Of a stretch of DNA of 51,508 nucleotides, positions 8,907 through 16,845 are shown in pieces (the stretch's first letter is position 1; every line of letters begins with the position of its first letter). The DNA is from a virus. The stretch lies in the IMG/VR virus record IMGVR_UViG_3300042519_000955, positions 1-51,508 of that record. One strand, written 5' to 3'. Made by a program: the position numbers and the translations under genes. A model generated the notes under the pieces. The model saw only the letters and a list, made by a program, of their open reading frames with translations, made no database searches and was not told the origin of the DNA.

Positions 8907-9357
8907 TATTGTTTATTAAAAATTGTTCAGGTGGTACAAATCTACAAAGTTCTCTTGGTATTCTGTAGAAATAATCTTCTCCAGATCTTTCTCTCGTATT
9001 AATATATAACCTCTCTAAGTACTCTTTTTTAAAAATCTTATCAGATCTTACAATTAGAGCTGCATATGTTTTACTGCTTATAATTATATAAAAGAACAAA
9101 TGATCTTTACTAAATTTTTTCTTTCTATCTAAAAAAGAAACAGTAGAATATGGAAAACTATTCATATCAGTAAAAGCGGTATTTTTCATTTCTACTTCAA
9201 AGAAGTATCTTTTACCGTCTTTGTAGGCTACAATGTCTATGTTGTAATCTTCTTCCTCCTTTGGCTCAATTGTATAACCATGACTTTCTAAGAAGGAACA
9301 TGTAAGTTTCCTTCCTAGAGCGTCATATCGGTCATATTGATCTTTTACAAATTTCAA
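8899..9357 (-). CDS. PD-(D/E)XK-fold nuclease-like protein
   Basis: This 152-residue protein has a restriction-endonuclease core: DYNIDIVAYKDG followed by FFEVEMKN (D...ExEVK pattern), then aromatic-rich strands. Frame and stops leave TTG at 9357 as the only reasonable start, just after the upstream stop. The C-terminal RIPRELCRFVPP echoes DIPKEIFRFELS in the next gene upstream, so the two may interact or share a domain. The nuclease role is inferred from the motif; the target is unknown. Confidence 0.6.
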   Translation of the reverse strand: MKFVKDQYDRYDALGRKLTCSFLESHGYTIEPKEEEDYNIDIVAYKDGKRYFFEVEMKNTAFTDMNSFPYSTVSFLDRKKKFSKDHLFFYIIISSKTYAALIVRSDKIFKKEYLERLYINTRERSGEDYFYRIPRELCRFVPPEQFLINNNV

Positions 9358-9359
9358 AA

Positions 9360-9818
9360 CTATCTTAAACTGAGTTCAAATCTAAAGATTTCTTTTGGAA
9401 TATCTACAACTACGTCTTTAAAATTTATATCACGATGTAAAAGAGATTTATAATCTTTGGACATGTCATTAAACCTACCTTGCTTAAACAATTCAATGTC
9501 TCTATGATATAAAGAACTAGGTCTAAAGACATACATAACCATGTTATCTACTTCATAATAGTCGTAGAAAGAGTCAAATCCTGTAATTTTAGTTTCAAAC
9601 ATCTCAAAAGCATCTTTGTCTGTAGGCTTAAACAAAAAGAACAAACAGTTAGTGTACTTACTTTTATACCCGTAATCATCTATGTAAACATTAACTAACC
9701 CAAAGTTAGCAAGTAAACGAGCAGCATTAGCCCCTGATGTAAATATCATGGGGCTAAGAAACTTGGTGGTATTGTTTGTAGTATCTGAGTACACTTTACA
9801 CAATTCTAAGTCCGTCAT
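9360..9818 (-). CDS. Hypothetical phage protein
   Basis: This 152-residue protein is rich in Tyr and Phe (CLFFLFKPTDKDAFEMFETK, DSFYDYYEVDN). It ends DIPKEIFRFELSLR, resembling the end of the adjacent PD-(D/E)XK protein. It overlaps the start-proximal gene 9796-10764 by 23 bp, so it is translationally coupled. No catalytic motif was recognised. Its place between two PD-(D/E)XK proteins suggests a role in DNA processing, but this is only context. Confidence 0.5.
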   Translation of the reverse strand: MTDLELCKVYSDTTNNTTKFLSPMIFTSGANAARLLANFGLVNVYIDDYGYKSKYTNCLFFLFKPTDKDAFEMFETKITGFDSFYDYYEVDNMVMYVFRPSSLYHRDIELFKQGRFNDMSKDYKSLLHRDINFKDVVVDIPKEIFRFELSLR

Positions 9819-10764
9819 TCCAGTAGTCCTCCATTGTATATGCCCACATATCGTTTTCTGAGTGCCATTTTAAGCGTTGAATTGCTTGGTGGAACCCTTC
9901 ATACTCCTTACCTAAGTAAGTGCCTCCCATCTTTCCTAAATCCATTAGCTTGTCTGACATCTCATAGATCAAAGGACTACCTGGATACTTCTGACTTTCT
10001 ACGATAAATCTAAAGTTATGTATAGTCAAGTTCTCTCCGTAGATACTTAGGTCTGTCTGCTTAAGAGCTTCTGTGTAGAAAGCTGCTTGGAAATCATATC
10101 TGTGCTTAAGCAACATCTCTACCCAATAGTTTAAAGAAGTTGTGGTTGTTTTAAGGTCAATAGGATATAAGATGTTGTTCACTGTGTCAACTACCACTAA
10201 ATCCAAAAGACCCTTACAAGCAATTCCTTCGTATTCAAACTGAAGAGACTGTTGGGTAAATACTTTAAACTGTGAATTCCCTACTACGTACTTAGAAGTA
10301 AAGGAACTCATCTTAAGAGTGTTGGCTACGTTCTGAATGGTTGCATACTGAATAGGACTTACTACTTTCTTTCCTTCTCCAGCAATCAAGTCATCATAAT
10401 AGGCTTTACCCTCTTTCTCGAATCTCTCTCTCACCTTAGCAAGAGTATCACGCTTAAATCCTGCTAATTCGTAGGCTATGTTTTCTGCCATAGTATCATT
10501 ACGATTAGCAAATAGATGCCATACAAAGTCTCCCATCTGTCCTGTAGGTCTTTCTACAGTACTAAAATAGAATTGCTCCATGAAAACATCCTCTCCTTGA
10601 GTTAATAATAAATCTACTCCGTCACCTATAACTGTTACTTCTGCTGGTTCATCCATGTCAGAATTAGGATCGTAGTTAATATAAAGATTAGGGTGTAAAA
10701 GTATTTTCTTTAGCCTACTCTGGCTTTGTGCTGTGTTGGATAAATAATCCTCGTCTAAAATCAT
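9796..10764 (-). CDS. RecB/Cas4-like PD-(D/E)XK exonuclease
   Basis: This 322-residue protein has the motif set of phage RecB/Cas4-type nucleases in its second half: GLLDLVVVDTVNN (Asp), YPIDLKTTTT (DxK) and DFQAAFYTEAL (QxxxY). The N-terminal part begins SQSRLKKILLHPNLYI, as in phage exonucleases that act on DNA ends. With Sak4-like ATPase and SSB in the same block, it probably supports recombination-dependent replication. It starts at ATG 10764 with a 4-bp ATGA overlap with the small gene upstream. Confidence 0.78.
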   Translation of the reverse strand: MILDEDYLSNTAQSQSRLKKILLHPNLYINYDPNSDMDEPAEVTVIGDGVDLLLTQGEDVFMEQFYFSTVERPTGQMGDFVWHLFANRNDTMAENIAYELAGFKRDTLAKVRERFEKEGKAYYDDLIAGEGKKVVSPIQYATIQNVANTLKMSSFTSKYVVGNSQFKVFTQQSLQFEYEGIACKGLLDLVVVDTVNNILYPIDLKTTTTSLNYWVEMLLKHRYDFQAAFYTEALKQTDLSIYGENLTIHNFRFIVESQKYPGSPLIYEMSDKLMDLGKMGGTYLGKEYEGFHQAIQRLKWHSENDMWAYTMEDYWNDGLRIV

Positions 10765-10937
10765 TGCTTCGTAAATTTAATAGTTAGTGTAAACCATAAG
10801 AACCCTAAATGAATACTAAACCTCTCTCTAGAGTTAGTGCGACTAAAAGTTAATATGGGTAAAGGATAGAAGAACCAATAAGGATAATTCCTTTGGCCTT
10901 TGGTTAGTTTGGAAAAGTTACTTACTTGGATCTTCAT
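10761..10937 (-). CDS. Small aromatic hypothetical protein (58 aa)
   Basis: A 58-residue frame runs from ATG at 10937, inside the 3' end of the DUF5664 gene, to TGA at 10761. It overlaps the next ATG by ATGA at both coupling points. The product starts MKIQVSNFSKLTKGQ and is rich in aromatics (YPYWFFYPLPILTF, IHLGFLWFTLTIKFTKQ). It looks membrane- or beta-associated. Tight coupling on both sides supports a real gene; function unknown. Confidence 0.6.
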   Translation of the reverse strand: MKIQVSNFSKLTKGQRNYPYWFFYPLPILTFSRTNSRERFSIHLGFLWFTLTIKFTKQ

Positions 10938-11277
10938 GGGTCAAATCATTAAACTCAGGCTTCTCCCTTAAGATATAGGCAATAAACATAGCATTACATT
11001 GTATGTGTCCTATATGGTGGATAAGAGATTCTTTGTCGTGAGACTCTCCTGATAACAAACTAAAAGTATGTCTCAACATACTCTCTAATACTTCGCTAGC
11101 TGGCATTCCTTTCTTCCAATTATCTTTAGCGTATTTCTTAGCTCCGAACTCTAGTACTTCTACCATAGGTTCTAAAGACTTAAAATCTACTAAAGACCAC
11201 TGAGCCTTACCTTTGTTGTAGCGTAGTGCTTGACTACCCTCATTATAGTCTTCCATAGCAGGAAAATCGTTAGCCAT
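10918..11277 (-). CDS. DUF5664-type dATP/dGTP diphosphohydrolase-like protein
   Basis: This 119-residue all-helical protein begins after ALRYNKGKAQWSLVDF and has EVLEFGAKKYAKDNWKKG, then LRHTFSLLSGE and HHIGHIQCNAMFI. These are hallmarks of the DUF5664 family, named for nucleotide diphosphohydrolases related to MazG-like enzymes. Such enzymes trim deoxynucleotide pools; here it sits among other pool enzymes. Substrate specificity is known only from family annotation. Confidence 0.7.
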   Translation of the reverse strand: MANDFPAMEDYNEGSQALRYNKGKAQWSLVDFKSLEPMVEVLEFGAKKYAKDNWKKGMPASEVLESMLRHTFSLLSGESHDKESLIHHIGHIQCNAMFIAYILREKPEFNDLTHEDPSK

Positions 11278-11279
11278 AG

Positions 11280-11552
11280 TTAACGTTTTAAAGCACCTGT
11301 AGTAGTTTTAGAAATAGGATAAGCAGGAACTACTGTAAGAACAACTCTTCCAAATTTCATAGGAAGAACATTAGTTACAATAGACATTACTTCATTACAG
11401 TTTACTATAGTTCCTAATTGGATAGTTTGACTGTACTCATCTCCATAGTAAGTGACCATGTTTTCTCCATAAGCGTAGGAGTGTGCGACATCAGGGGAGC
11501 CAACAGCTTCCACTTTGTCTGATTCTGTGCGGGGTTCTATAATATATAACAT
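11280..11552 (-). CDS. Hypothetical protein (90 aa)
   Basis: This 90-residue, beta-rich protein (GENMVTYYGDEYSQTIQLG, FGRVVLTVVPAYPISK) is placed 2 nt before the DUF5664 gene and 5 nt after its upstream neighbour. No motif was recognised. The tight spacing supports membership of the replication operon. Confidence 0.5.
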   Translation of the reverse strand: MLYIIEPRTESDKVEAVGSPDVAHSYAYGENMVTYYGDEYSQTIQLGTIVNCNEVMSIVTNVLPMKFGRVVLTVVPAYPISKTTTGALKR

Positions 11553-11557
11553 AATTT

Positions 11558-11995
11558 TTAGTCTAGTTCTGGTACTTCCACTCCCAGGATTTCTCTTGCA
11601 AATAAAATCACATCTTGTATAAACTTATGTACTTCGTCCTTCTTACCGTTAGATAACGATAGAGGAGTTTTAATAAACTGTCCTTGGAACATAGTCTCTT
11701 CGTAGAAGTACTTGTCTTTAAGGAATGTTACTACGTCCTCTTTGCTATATACTTCGCCTGTAAGCGACTCAAAGCCTGCTTTTACTATAGGTACTAGGGT
11801 ACTATAGAAATAAGCTAACTGAGGGTTTGTTTTCTTAGAATCTATTCTAGTAATACAAACTTCTACATCTATACTCGGATCTTGTTTCATAAGTTCTTTA
11901 AAGTATGATTGCATTAACTCTTTATCTCCCTTAAGATAAACGTTACCATCTATATTAAGGGAGAGAGTTGCAGGTATGTAAACTCTATTTATCAT
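11558..11995 (-). CDS. Possible NinB-like recombination accessory protein
   Basis: This 145-residue protein has KKTNPQLAYFYSTLVPIVKA followed by helices and SLSNGKKDEVHKFIQDVILFA. That resembles the NPQ-Y-x-VPxI core and helical tail of NinB/Orf-type recombination mediators, which bind single-stranded DNA. Similarity is by eye and weak. A NinG-like nuclease lies at 14382, which makes a Nin-type pair plausible. It overlaps the next upstream gene by 11 bp. Confidence 0.4.
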   Translation of the reverse strand: MINRVYIPATLSLNIDGNVYLKGDKELMQSYFKELMKQDPSIDVEVCITRIDSKKTNPQLAYFYSTLVPIVKAGFESLTGEVYSKEDVVTFLKDKYFYEETMFQGQFIKTPLSLSNGKKDEVHKFIQDVILFAREILGVEVPELD

Positions 11996-12245
11996 TAGTT
12001 CTCTTTTCTATTTCTTCCAAAAGCAAAAATGCCAACTCTTCGTCTTCTTCTATCTGGTTACTTACGTTTCTCTTCTGCAAATATCCGTCTAAAATTTTAA
12101 TAAAGTAAGCATTTTTTGCTTTTGCTTCGTTAATTGCTTTCCGTAAATCGTCATTAACAAACTCACGGATAAACTGATACTGTGTGTTAACTGCTCTAGC
12201 AAGAAGATAAGTTCTTCTTACTTCTTTTAATTGTTCATCTGTCAT
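11985..12245 (-). CDS. Helical hypothetical protein (86 aa)
   Basis: This 86-residue charged, helical protein (MTDEQLKEVRRTYLLARAVN) has an acidic tail (EEDEELAFLLLEEIEKR). It overlaps the downstream gene by 11 bp and follows a 48-residue gene after the polymerase. No family was recognised. Confidence 0.5.
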   Translation of the reverse strand: MTDEQLKEVRRTYLLARAVNTQYQFIREFVNDDLRKAINEAKAKNAYFIKILDGYLQKRNVSNQIEEDEELAFLLLEEIEKRTNDK

Positions 12246-12265
12246 TACACTACTGCTATCATAGT

Positions 12266-12412
12266 TTATTTTTTCTTAAGAGATTTAATAATCATTCTAA
12301 TCTGTTGACCTTCAAGTCTCAATTTATGAATTTTTTTATCTATGGTAACCAATCTTTGGTGTAAATACTCTGGGGTTAACTCTCTTAGTTTTAAAATTTC
12401 TTCTTGTTTCAT
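12266..12412 (-). CDS. Tiny basic helical protein (48 aa)
   Basis: ATG at 12412 begins 3 nt after the polymerase stop and opens a 48-residue frame (MKQEEILKLRELTPEYLHQR ... IIKSLKKK) to TAA at 12266. The product is a charged single helix or coiled coil with a basic end. Spacing and helix-like codon content support a real gene; function unknown, possibly a polymerase accessory factor. Confidence 0.55.
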   Translation of the reverse strand: MKQEEILKLRELTPEYLHQRLVTIDKKIHKLRLEGQQIRMIIKSLKKK

Positions 12413-12414
12413 AA

Positions 12415-14385
12415 TTACTTTTTCCAAAATTTTTCTATGCAAGGATCTGCTTTGAGAGGAACTCTCTTACAAAACTTAGCACCTGCATCTACCATTGCTT
12501 TTTCTAATTGTGCAGCAGCCTGTTGCGCAATTTCCTCAGGTGTTTCTATTAATATCTCATCGTGTATTATATTGACTATCAATACTTTAAACAATAAGTT
12601 ATTAGGTACTAGATACTTAGTCCAGAAATACACACAAGCTAACTTAGTAATCTCTGCGGATTCACCTTGGATAGGATAGTTCAAAGACATGCGTTCAATG
12701 TCTCCACGCTTTCTAAAGAATTGACTTACCTTTTCTTTCATCTCTCTAGCCGTAGGTGTGTTTGCATTCTTCATCTGCTTGTACCTGTCCCAGAAATCTT
12801 TGTTCATCTCGTTCTTAAGTTTAGAAAACTCATCGTAGTAATCTACGTAAGACTTTTTACCTGTTACGGGTGAGATAAGAACATAGCCATTCTCTACACC
12901 AAACTTCTTTGCTTCAGTAAAGTAAGCTGCTAATCCTGGGAAGGCTCTAAAGTATGCATCATAGATAGACTGACCTTGTTCTACATTTAGTCCTAGTTGA
13001 TCTGCAATACCAATACCTGAGCCACCGTAGTTAATAGCAAAGCCTGCAACCTTAGCTGATTGACGCTTATCTTTGTGTTTCTTTTTGATGTCATTAAGAT
13101 CCATACCATCTAACTCAGGATACATCTTGCTCGCAATAAAGCTGTGCATATCACCCAAGTCATTATCATAGAACTCTAAGAGGTTTTTATCTAGACACTT
13201 GTTAACTAATACAATTTGTTCTTGGCCTGTATAGTCACAACCTACTAGAGTGTTTCCTTCTGATGCTACAAAGCAAGATCGAGTTTCTTGGTCTGAGGGA
13301 ATGTTCTGAAAGTTAAAGTTCTTTACGTCTCCTGATTTACCACCACTAGATAAGCGTCCTGTGTTCATCAACTGCTTAAACTGTGTGTGAATTCTTCCGC
13401 TTACTGGATTAATTTGATCTATCCAGTTCTGTCCGTAAGTCCCTATGTCTTTTTGAGCTCCTTTAAACTTTAAATAAGTCTCAATAATGGGGTATTTTGA
13501 GCTGTATTTTACTAGATGGTTAGCTTCAATGGTGTCTTTAGTCTTTCCTTTCTCTACTACTTTAGTGTTTACACCTAGTGCCTGAAAGAATTCTACTACC
13601 TGTGAAGGTGAGTTCCAATTCACATTAACCTTAGTCGAAGAAGAGAAGAGGTCAAGTTGAGAGTCGATAAACTTTTCCATCTTATTATCTAGGATGAATT
13701 GGTTTAACTGTGCTTCAGCTTCATCTGCTATGGCTTGTACTTTGTTTATCTTAGCTGTCCATTGCTCTACGTCTAGTTTCATTCCTGAATACTCGATGTA
13801 GGCTAGTACTAATACAAACTTATTGTCCAAATCAATGGACACTGAGGTACCATCTGCTAGCTGTAAGAATTCTTGTTTGTCCTTTAATTCGTGTAGATAC
13901 TTTACGTCATACGCAGAGTACTTTACGAAACCTTCAGTAAGTCTACCTGTAATATTTAGTCGCTCTTCTTTGCTTAGTATGATTCCACAATGACGTAGTA
14001 CACAAGCAGCAAGTGAGCATCTATGGCTTTCTATACCTAGGCGAGATGTTTTTTCTCCTAAGAAGGTATCGTATACCTTTGTTGGAATTACCCTATAATG
14101 ATAAAGGAATCTTAGGTCAAACTTTAAGTTATGACCAATAAGACCCTTAGTCTCTAATAACTCTTTGTATTCGTTGATGTCAATCGTAGTTAAGTCTATT
14201 ACGTATTGAACATCGTTATCTCCTAACTGAAGAGTATACAGTTTAGTAGTGTAAGGATCGAAACCTGAGGTCTCTGTGTCCAAACCTATCCACTCTAACT
14301 TGTTTAAGTATTCGAGGGACTCTTGTACTGTAGTAAGGGTAATGTCGGGTAAGGAGATATCTTGTTTGGTAACTAGATATATCAT
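12415..14385 (-). CDS. polA: DNA polymerase I-type (family A) replicative polymerase with 3'-5' exonuclease
   Basis: This 656-residue protein has both catalytic domains. Exonuclease: GLDTETSG (Exo I), GHNLKFDLRFL (Exo II), YSAYDVKYL (Exo III). Polymerase: motif A GCDYTGQEQIVL (consensus DYSQIELR), motif B KVAGFAINYGGSGIGIADQ, motif C NIIHDEILIE (HDE). Size and two-domain layout match phage replicative family A enzymes such as T7 gp5, without a separate 5'-3' exonuclease. Motif A departs at Ser-Gln-Ile (TGQ). ATG at 14385 overlaps the NinG-like stop by 4 bp. Confidence 0.95.
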   Translation of the reverse strand: MIYLVTKQDISLPDITLTTVQESLEYLNKLEWIGLDTETSGFDPYTTKLYTLQLGDNDVQYVIDLTTIDINEYKELLETKGLIGHNLKFDLRFLYHYRVIPTKVYDTFLGEKTSRLGIESHRCSLAACVLRHCGIILSKEERLNITGRLTEGFVKYSAYDVKYLHELKDKQEFLQLADGTSVSIDLDNKFVLVLAYIEYSGMKLDVEQWTAKINKVQAIADEAEAQLNQFILDNKMEKFIDSQLDLFSSSTKVNVNWNSPSQVVEFFQALGVNTKVVEKGKTKDTIEANHLVKYSSKYPIIETYLKFKGAQKDIGTYGQNWIDQINPVSGRIHTQFKQLMNTGRLSSGGKSGDVKNFNFQNIPSDQETRSCFVASEGNTLVGCDYTGQEQIVLVNKCLDKNLLEFYDNDLGDMHSFIASKMYPELDGMDLNDIKKKHKDKRQSAKVAGFAINYGGSGIGIADQLGLNVEQGQSIYDAYFRAFPGLAAYFTEAKKFGVENGYVLISPVTGKKSYVDYYDEFSKLKNEMNKDFWDRYKQMKNANTPTAREMKEKVSQFFRKRGDIERMSLNYPIQGESAEITKLACVYFWTKYLVPNNLLFKVLIVNIIHDEILIETPEEIAQQAAAQLEKAMVDAGAKFCKRVPLKADPCIEKFWKK

Positions 14386-15026
14386 TTTAAAATGGGTCCT
14401 ACTATCTTGTTATAATCATTTAAAGCCTGTTTAAGCTTTTCATACTTCTGTTCTTGTGAGTAGTTGCCTTGTTCAATATCGGTAAGGCAGGTTCTGTACA
14501 CATCGTAGATAAGCTTTCTATCGTGGTTACTTAACTTAAGAATCTTATTCGAAAGTTGTAGCATGTCTTCTGTGGTATCTTCTCCCCATATCTTGTTTAG
14601 GGATTTACCTAAGTTCCATACGTGATGAGGGGTATAAAGATTGCACTTAGGGCAAGCTGGCAATAAGTTAGTTAAGTGATAACGAGTAGATACTTTAGTT
14701 CTACCTACAAAGTGAGCACATTGAAGTCCTTTAGGATCTAGAGTAATTTCACAAGCATGGCACTTATTGATGTGTGCACCTCTTACTAACCATGATGTTA
14801 TTTGATCTAACTTGGTTTGAGTAATAGTTTCTTGTTTGATCTTACGTTTGATTTCTTTGCGGACTTTTTGCTTAGCTTTCTTTTCTTTTACTACACATCC
14901 TGCACAAAGTCTTTTAGTCTTGTTGGCGATAGCTTTTACTTTACCGCACTCAGAGCAAGGCTTCTGCAAGTCTCTTTCTTCGGGATTTCCTTTTACAGGA
15001 ACTTTCTTGATTGTTCTCTTTAACAT
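14382..15026 (-). CDS. NinG-like HNH recombination nuclease
   Basis: This 214-residue protein is counted from ATG at 15026. It starts with a Cys4 zinc ribbon (PCSECGKVKA ... CAGC), then a Lys-rich helix. An HNH region follows: HKCHACEITLDPKGLQCAHF is interrupted here as NKCHACEITL and CAHFVGR, then LLPACPKCN and HVWNLGKSL. This order matches lambda NinG/Rap, a structure-specific nuclease used in recombination. The longer frame to 15035 needs TTG and overlaps the promoter. A perfect TATATTTG box ends 7 nt before this ATG, implying a nearly leaderless message. Confidence 0.78.
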   Translation of the reverse strand: MLKRTIKKVPVKGNPEERDLQKPCSECGKVKAIANKTKRLCAGCVVKEKKAKQKVRKEIKRKIKQETITQTKLDQITSWLVRGAHINKCHACEITLDPKGLQCAHFVGRTKVSTRYHLTNLLPACPKCNLYTPHHVWNLGKSLNKIWGEDTTEDMLQLSNKILKLSNHDRKLIYDVYRTCLTDIEQGNYSQEQKYEKLKQALNDYNKIVGPILK

Positions 15027-15032
15027 GGTGTA

Positions 15033-15040
15033 CAAATATA
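15033..15040 (-). promoter_or_regulatory. Minus-strand promoter box for NinG-polymerase genes
   Basis: TATATTTG on the minus strand matches TAnnTTTG exactly, and the start codon follows 6 nt later. No clear TTG was seen at the expected upstream distance. It sits directly downstream of a terminator, so this block gets a fresh start. Confidence 0.5.
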
Positions 15041-15042
15041 AC

Positions 15043-15070
15043 TAAAAGAAAAGGGGATCTGTTGACCCCC
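15043..15070 (-). terminator. Intrinsic terminator after DUF932 gene
   Basis: On the minus strand a GGGG/CCCC stem plus TC/GA pairs is followed by TTTTCTTTT. It lies 26 nt past the DUF932 stop and just before the NinG promoter box. Confidence 0.75.
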
Positions 15071-15095
15071 TAATCTTTTTTGGCATGCAAGAGAA

Positions 15096-15944
15096 TTACA
15101 AAGTTAATCTAGCTTCGTGTAAAGGAGTGTAGGTTTCAGAAATTAATTCTAAGCCTCTGTTGTTGATGTTGTAAGCTGTTCCGTGGATCAAAGACTCACG
15201 CTTATGCTCTATACTCTTGTGTCCCATCATATAGTTAGTGAAACGAGTAGTAGCATTAAACAAAGCATAAGCTGTATTACCATGAGTGTTATACTCAGTA
15301 GCAATAGCTTGTTTGAAATCTAAGATACGATTCTTAGTACGAGAAGCTTCCCCATCACCTCCGATAATACCTAAGATAAAATCGTCTGTAACTACTTCAG
15401 GAATGTTAATTTTACTCAATTCGATTAACTTCTCAACAAATTGCTCCTCTTGAGTAAGAGAGTTTTGTAGTTGAGAGATGATAATAGCTAATCTTCCGTG
15501 AGAGTTCTTAGTGTGTCTTACCCTCTGAGACTCTCTTAGAGCCATGTAAAACGTGTTAGCACATACAACTGTCACATTGGTTGCTCCGAAGCCAATAGGA
15601 GCACTACCATCGTGTGAAGTAAGGGCTGTAAGAAACCTCTTATTGTCAGATCCACCGATAGTAACATCAGTTAGAGGGAATTGATAGTATACTTTCTGGC
15701 CGTCTCCTAAGAAACCACCTCTTTCTCCTGAGATATTAACCCTAGCAGCAGCTTCTAAAAGCATGTCTAAGATTTCTTCATTCTGTGTAGGAACATATTT
15801 AGATCCTACGATACCTAAACACTTGTTAGTATCTCCTCTGAAGATACCAAAAGCAGGAGTAGGTTCTCCGTTAGGACCTACTAGTTCACGTTTGTCTACT
15901 GTCCAGTTAGTCCTGGAGGTTTCTAATAATTGTTGTTTGTTCAT
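15096..15944 (-). CDS. DUF932 / phage-plasmid-like protein (TIGR03299 type)
   Basis: This 282-residue protein has the DUF932 core: NEEILDMLLEAAARVNISG, FLGDGQKVYYQF, LTSHDGSAPIGFGATNVTVV and CANTFYMALRE. DUF932 proteins are frequent in phages and plasmids, often near recombination genes; their biochemical role is not established. It has its own terminator downstream, which suggests strong expression. The gene overlaps the 65-residue gene upstream by 4 bp. Confidence 0.82.
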   Translation of the reverse strand: MNKQQLLETSRTNWTVDKRELVGPNGEPTPAFGIFRGDTNKCLGIVGSKYVPTQNEEILDMLLEAAARVNISGERGGFLGDGQKVYYQFPLTDVTIGGSDNKRFLTALTSHDGSAPIGFGATNVTVVCANTFYMALRESQRVRHTKNSHGRLAIIISQLQNSLTQEEQFVEKLIELSKINIPEVVTDDFILGIIGGDGEASRTKNRILDFKQAIATEYNTHGNTAYALFNATTRFTNYMMGHKSIEHKRESLIHGTAYNINNRGLELISETYTPLHEARLTL

Positions 15945-16138
15945 AAGGCTGGTCTTTTAAATGTTTCAATAAAGTTTTGTAGTTCTTCTAGTTCTTTAAT
16001 TCTACCTTGTACTTCACAATATTCGTACTCGGTGCTTTGTTCCATTAGTTTGGTTTGTTTTACTCTTTCAGTAAAGTGTTCTATTAATTTAGATTTAAAT
16101 TCTAAATGACTTAATGTCTCGAAATCTTGCCAATTCAT
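15941..16138 (-). CDS. Coiled-coil hypothetical protein (65 aa)
   Basis: This 65-residue charged helical protein (MNWQDFETLSHLEFKSKLIE ... IKELEELQNFIETFKRP) looks like one long coiled coil. It ends in an ATGA overlap with the DUF932 gene, so the two are probably translated together. Function unknown. Confidence 0.55.
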   Translation of the reverse strand: MNWQDFETLSHLEFKSKLIEHFTERVKQTKLMEQSTEYEYCEVQGRIKELEELQNFIETFKRPAL

Positions 16139-16143
16139 ATTTT

Positions 16144-16845
16144 TTATTTTAAGTTTTGTAGCCAGTCTATATCATCACGATTACTGGCCATTAATATTTC
16201 GTTTATTCTTTTAAAGTGGTTACATTCCCACTTACCTCCAGCGTATAGAGCAGCTGCAGGATGAGATGCTACTAATACGTGATGAAATTTATCATCAATC
16301 AGGTGAGCAAACTTTAAAGCGTCTTTACCCCAGAAACAAAAAATAAGTCCTGTGGTGCTTTCGTTTAAAGTTTTGAATACAGCTTCTGTAAATTGAGTCC
16401 AATGAGCTAGGTGAGAACCTGACTTACCTTCTTCGATAGTTAAAGCTGCGTTAATTAAGAGAACTCCTTGCTTAGCCCATGCTTCTAGGTCCATGTCAAT
16501 AGGAAATGATAGTTCGTCTGGATAAATATCTTCTTTAATCTTGTTATACATAACCCTTAAAGAAGGAGGAACTTGATCTTTATTTCTAGGACTGAAAGCT
16601 AAGCCATGTGCTGTAGGTTCTCCTTTGTATCTACCTGGATACGGATCCATACCTAAGATAACCACTCTTACTTTCTGAAAAGGGGTTAAATTAAAAGCCT
16701 TGAAGACTTCATCTTTGTAAGGAAGAATAGACTTAGTTTGTCTTTCCTTAGCAATGAAGCCCCCAAGGCTCTTAAAATATGGACTTTCTATTGTATCTCT
16801 TAGGTGTAAATACCAATCATCTGGAATATTTACTAATTTTTTCAT
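16144..16845 (-). CDS. ung: Uracil-DNA glycosylase (UNG family) with altered active-site loop
   Basis: This 233-residue protein has UNG family order: VVILGMDPYPG (consensus GQDPYHG), TAHGLAFS, QGVLLINAALTIEEGKSGSH (LLLN-LTV loop), IFCFWGKDA and SHPAAALYAGGKWECNHF (HPSPL loop). The catalytic Asp of the DPY motif and His of the HP loop are kept. Gln and His of GQDPYHG are Met and Pro. It would remove uracil made by dUTP incorporation or cytosine deamination, or counter uracil-based defences. Length is normal. The start overlaps the DnaA-like gene by 29 bp. Confidence 0.85.
   Translation of the reverse strand: MKKLVNIPDDWYLHLRDTIESPYFKSLGGFIAKERQTKSILPYKDEVFKAFNLTPFQKVRVVILGMDPYPGRYKGEPTAHGLAFSPRNKDQVPPSLRVMYNKIKEDIYPDELSFPIDMDLEAWAKQGVLLINAALTIEEGKSGSHLAHWTQFTEAVFKTLNESTTGLIFCFWGKDALKFAHLIDDKFHHVLVASHPAAALYAGGKWECNHFKRINEILMASNRDDIDWLQNLK

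Noticed and set aside
12404-12873. Plus-strand frames opposite the DNA polymerase
   Set aside because: They are antisense shadows of a gene with intact catalytic motifs.
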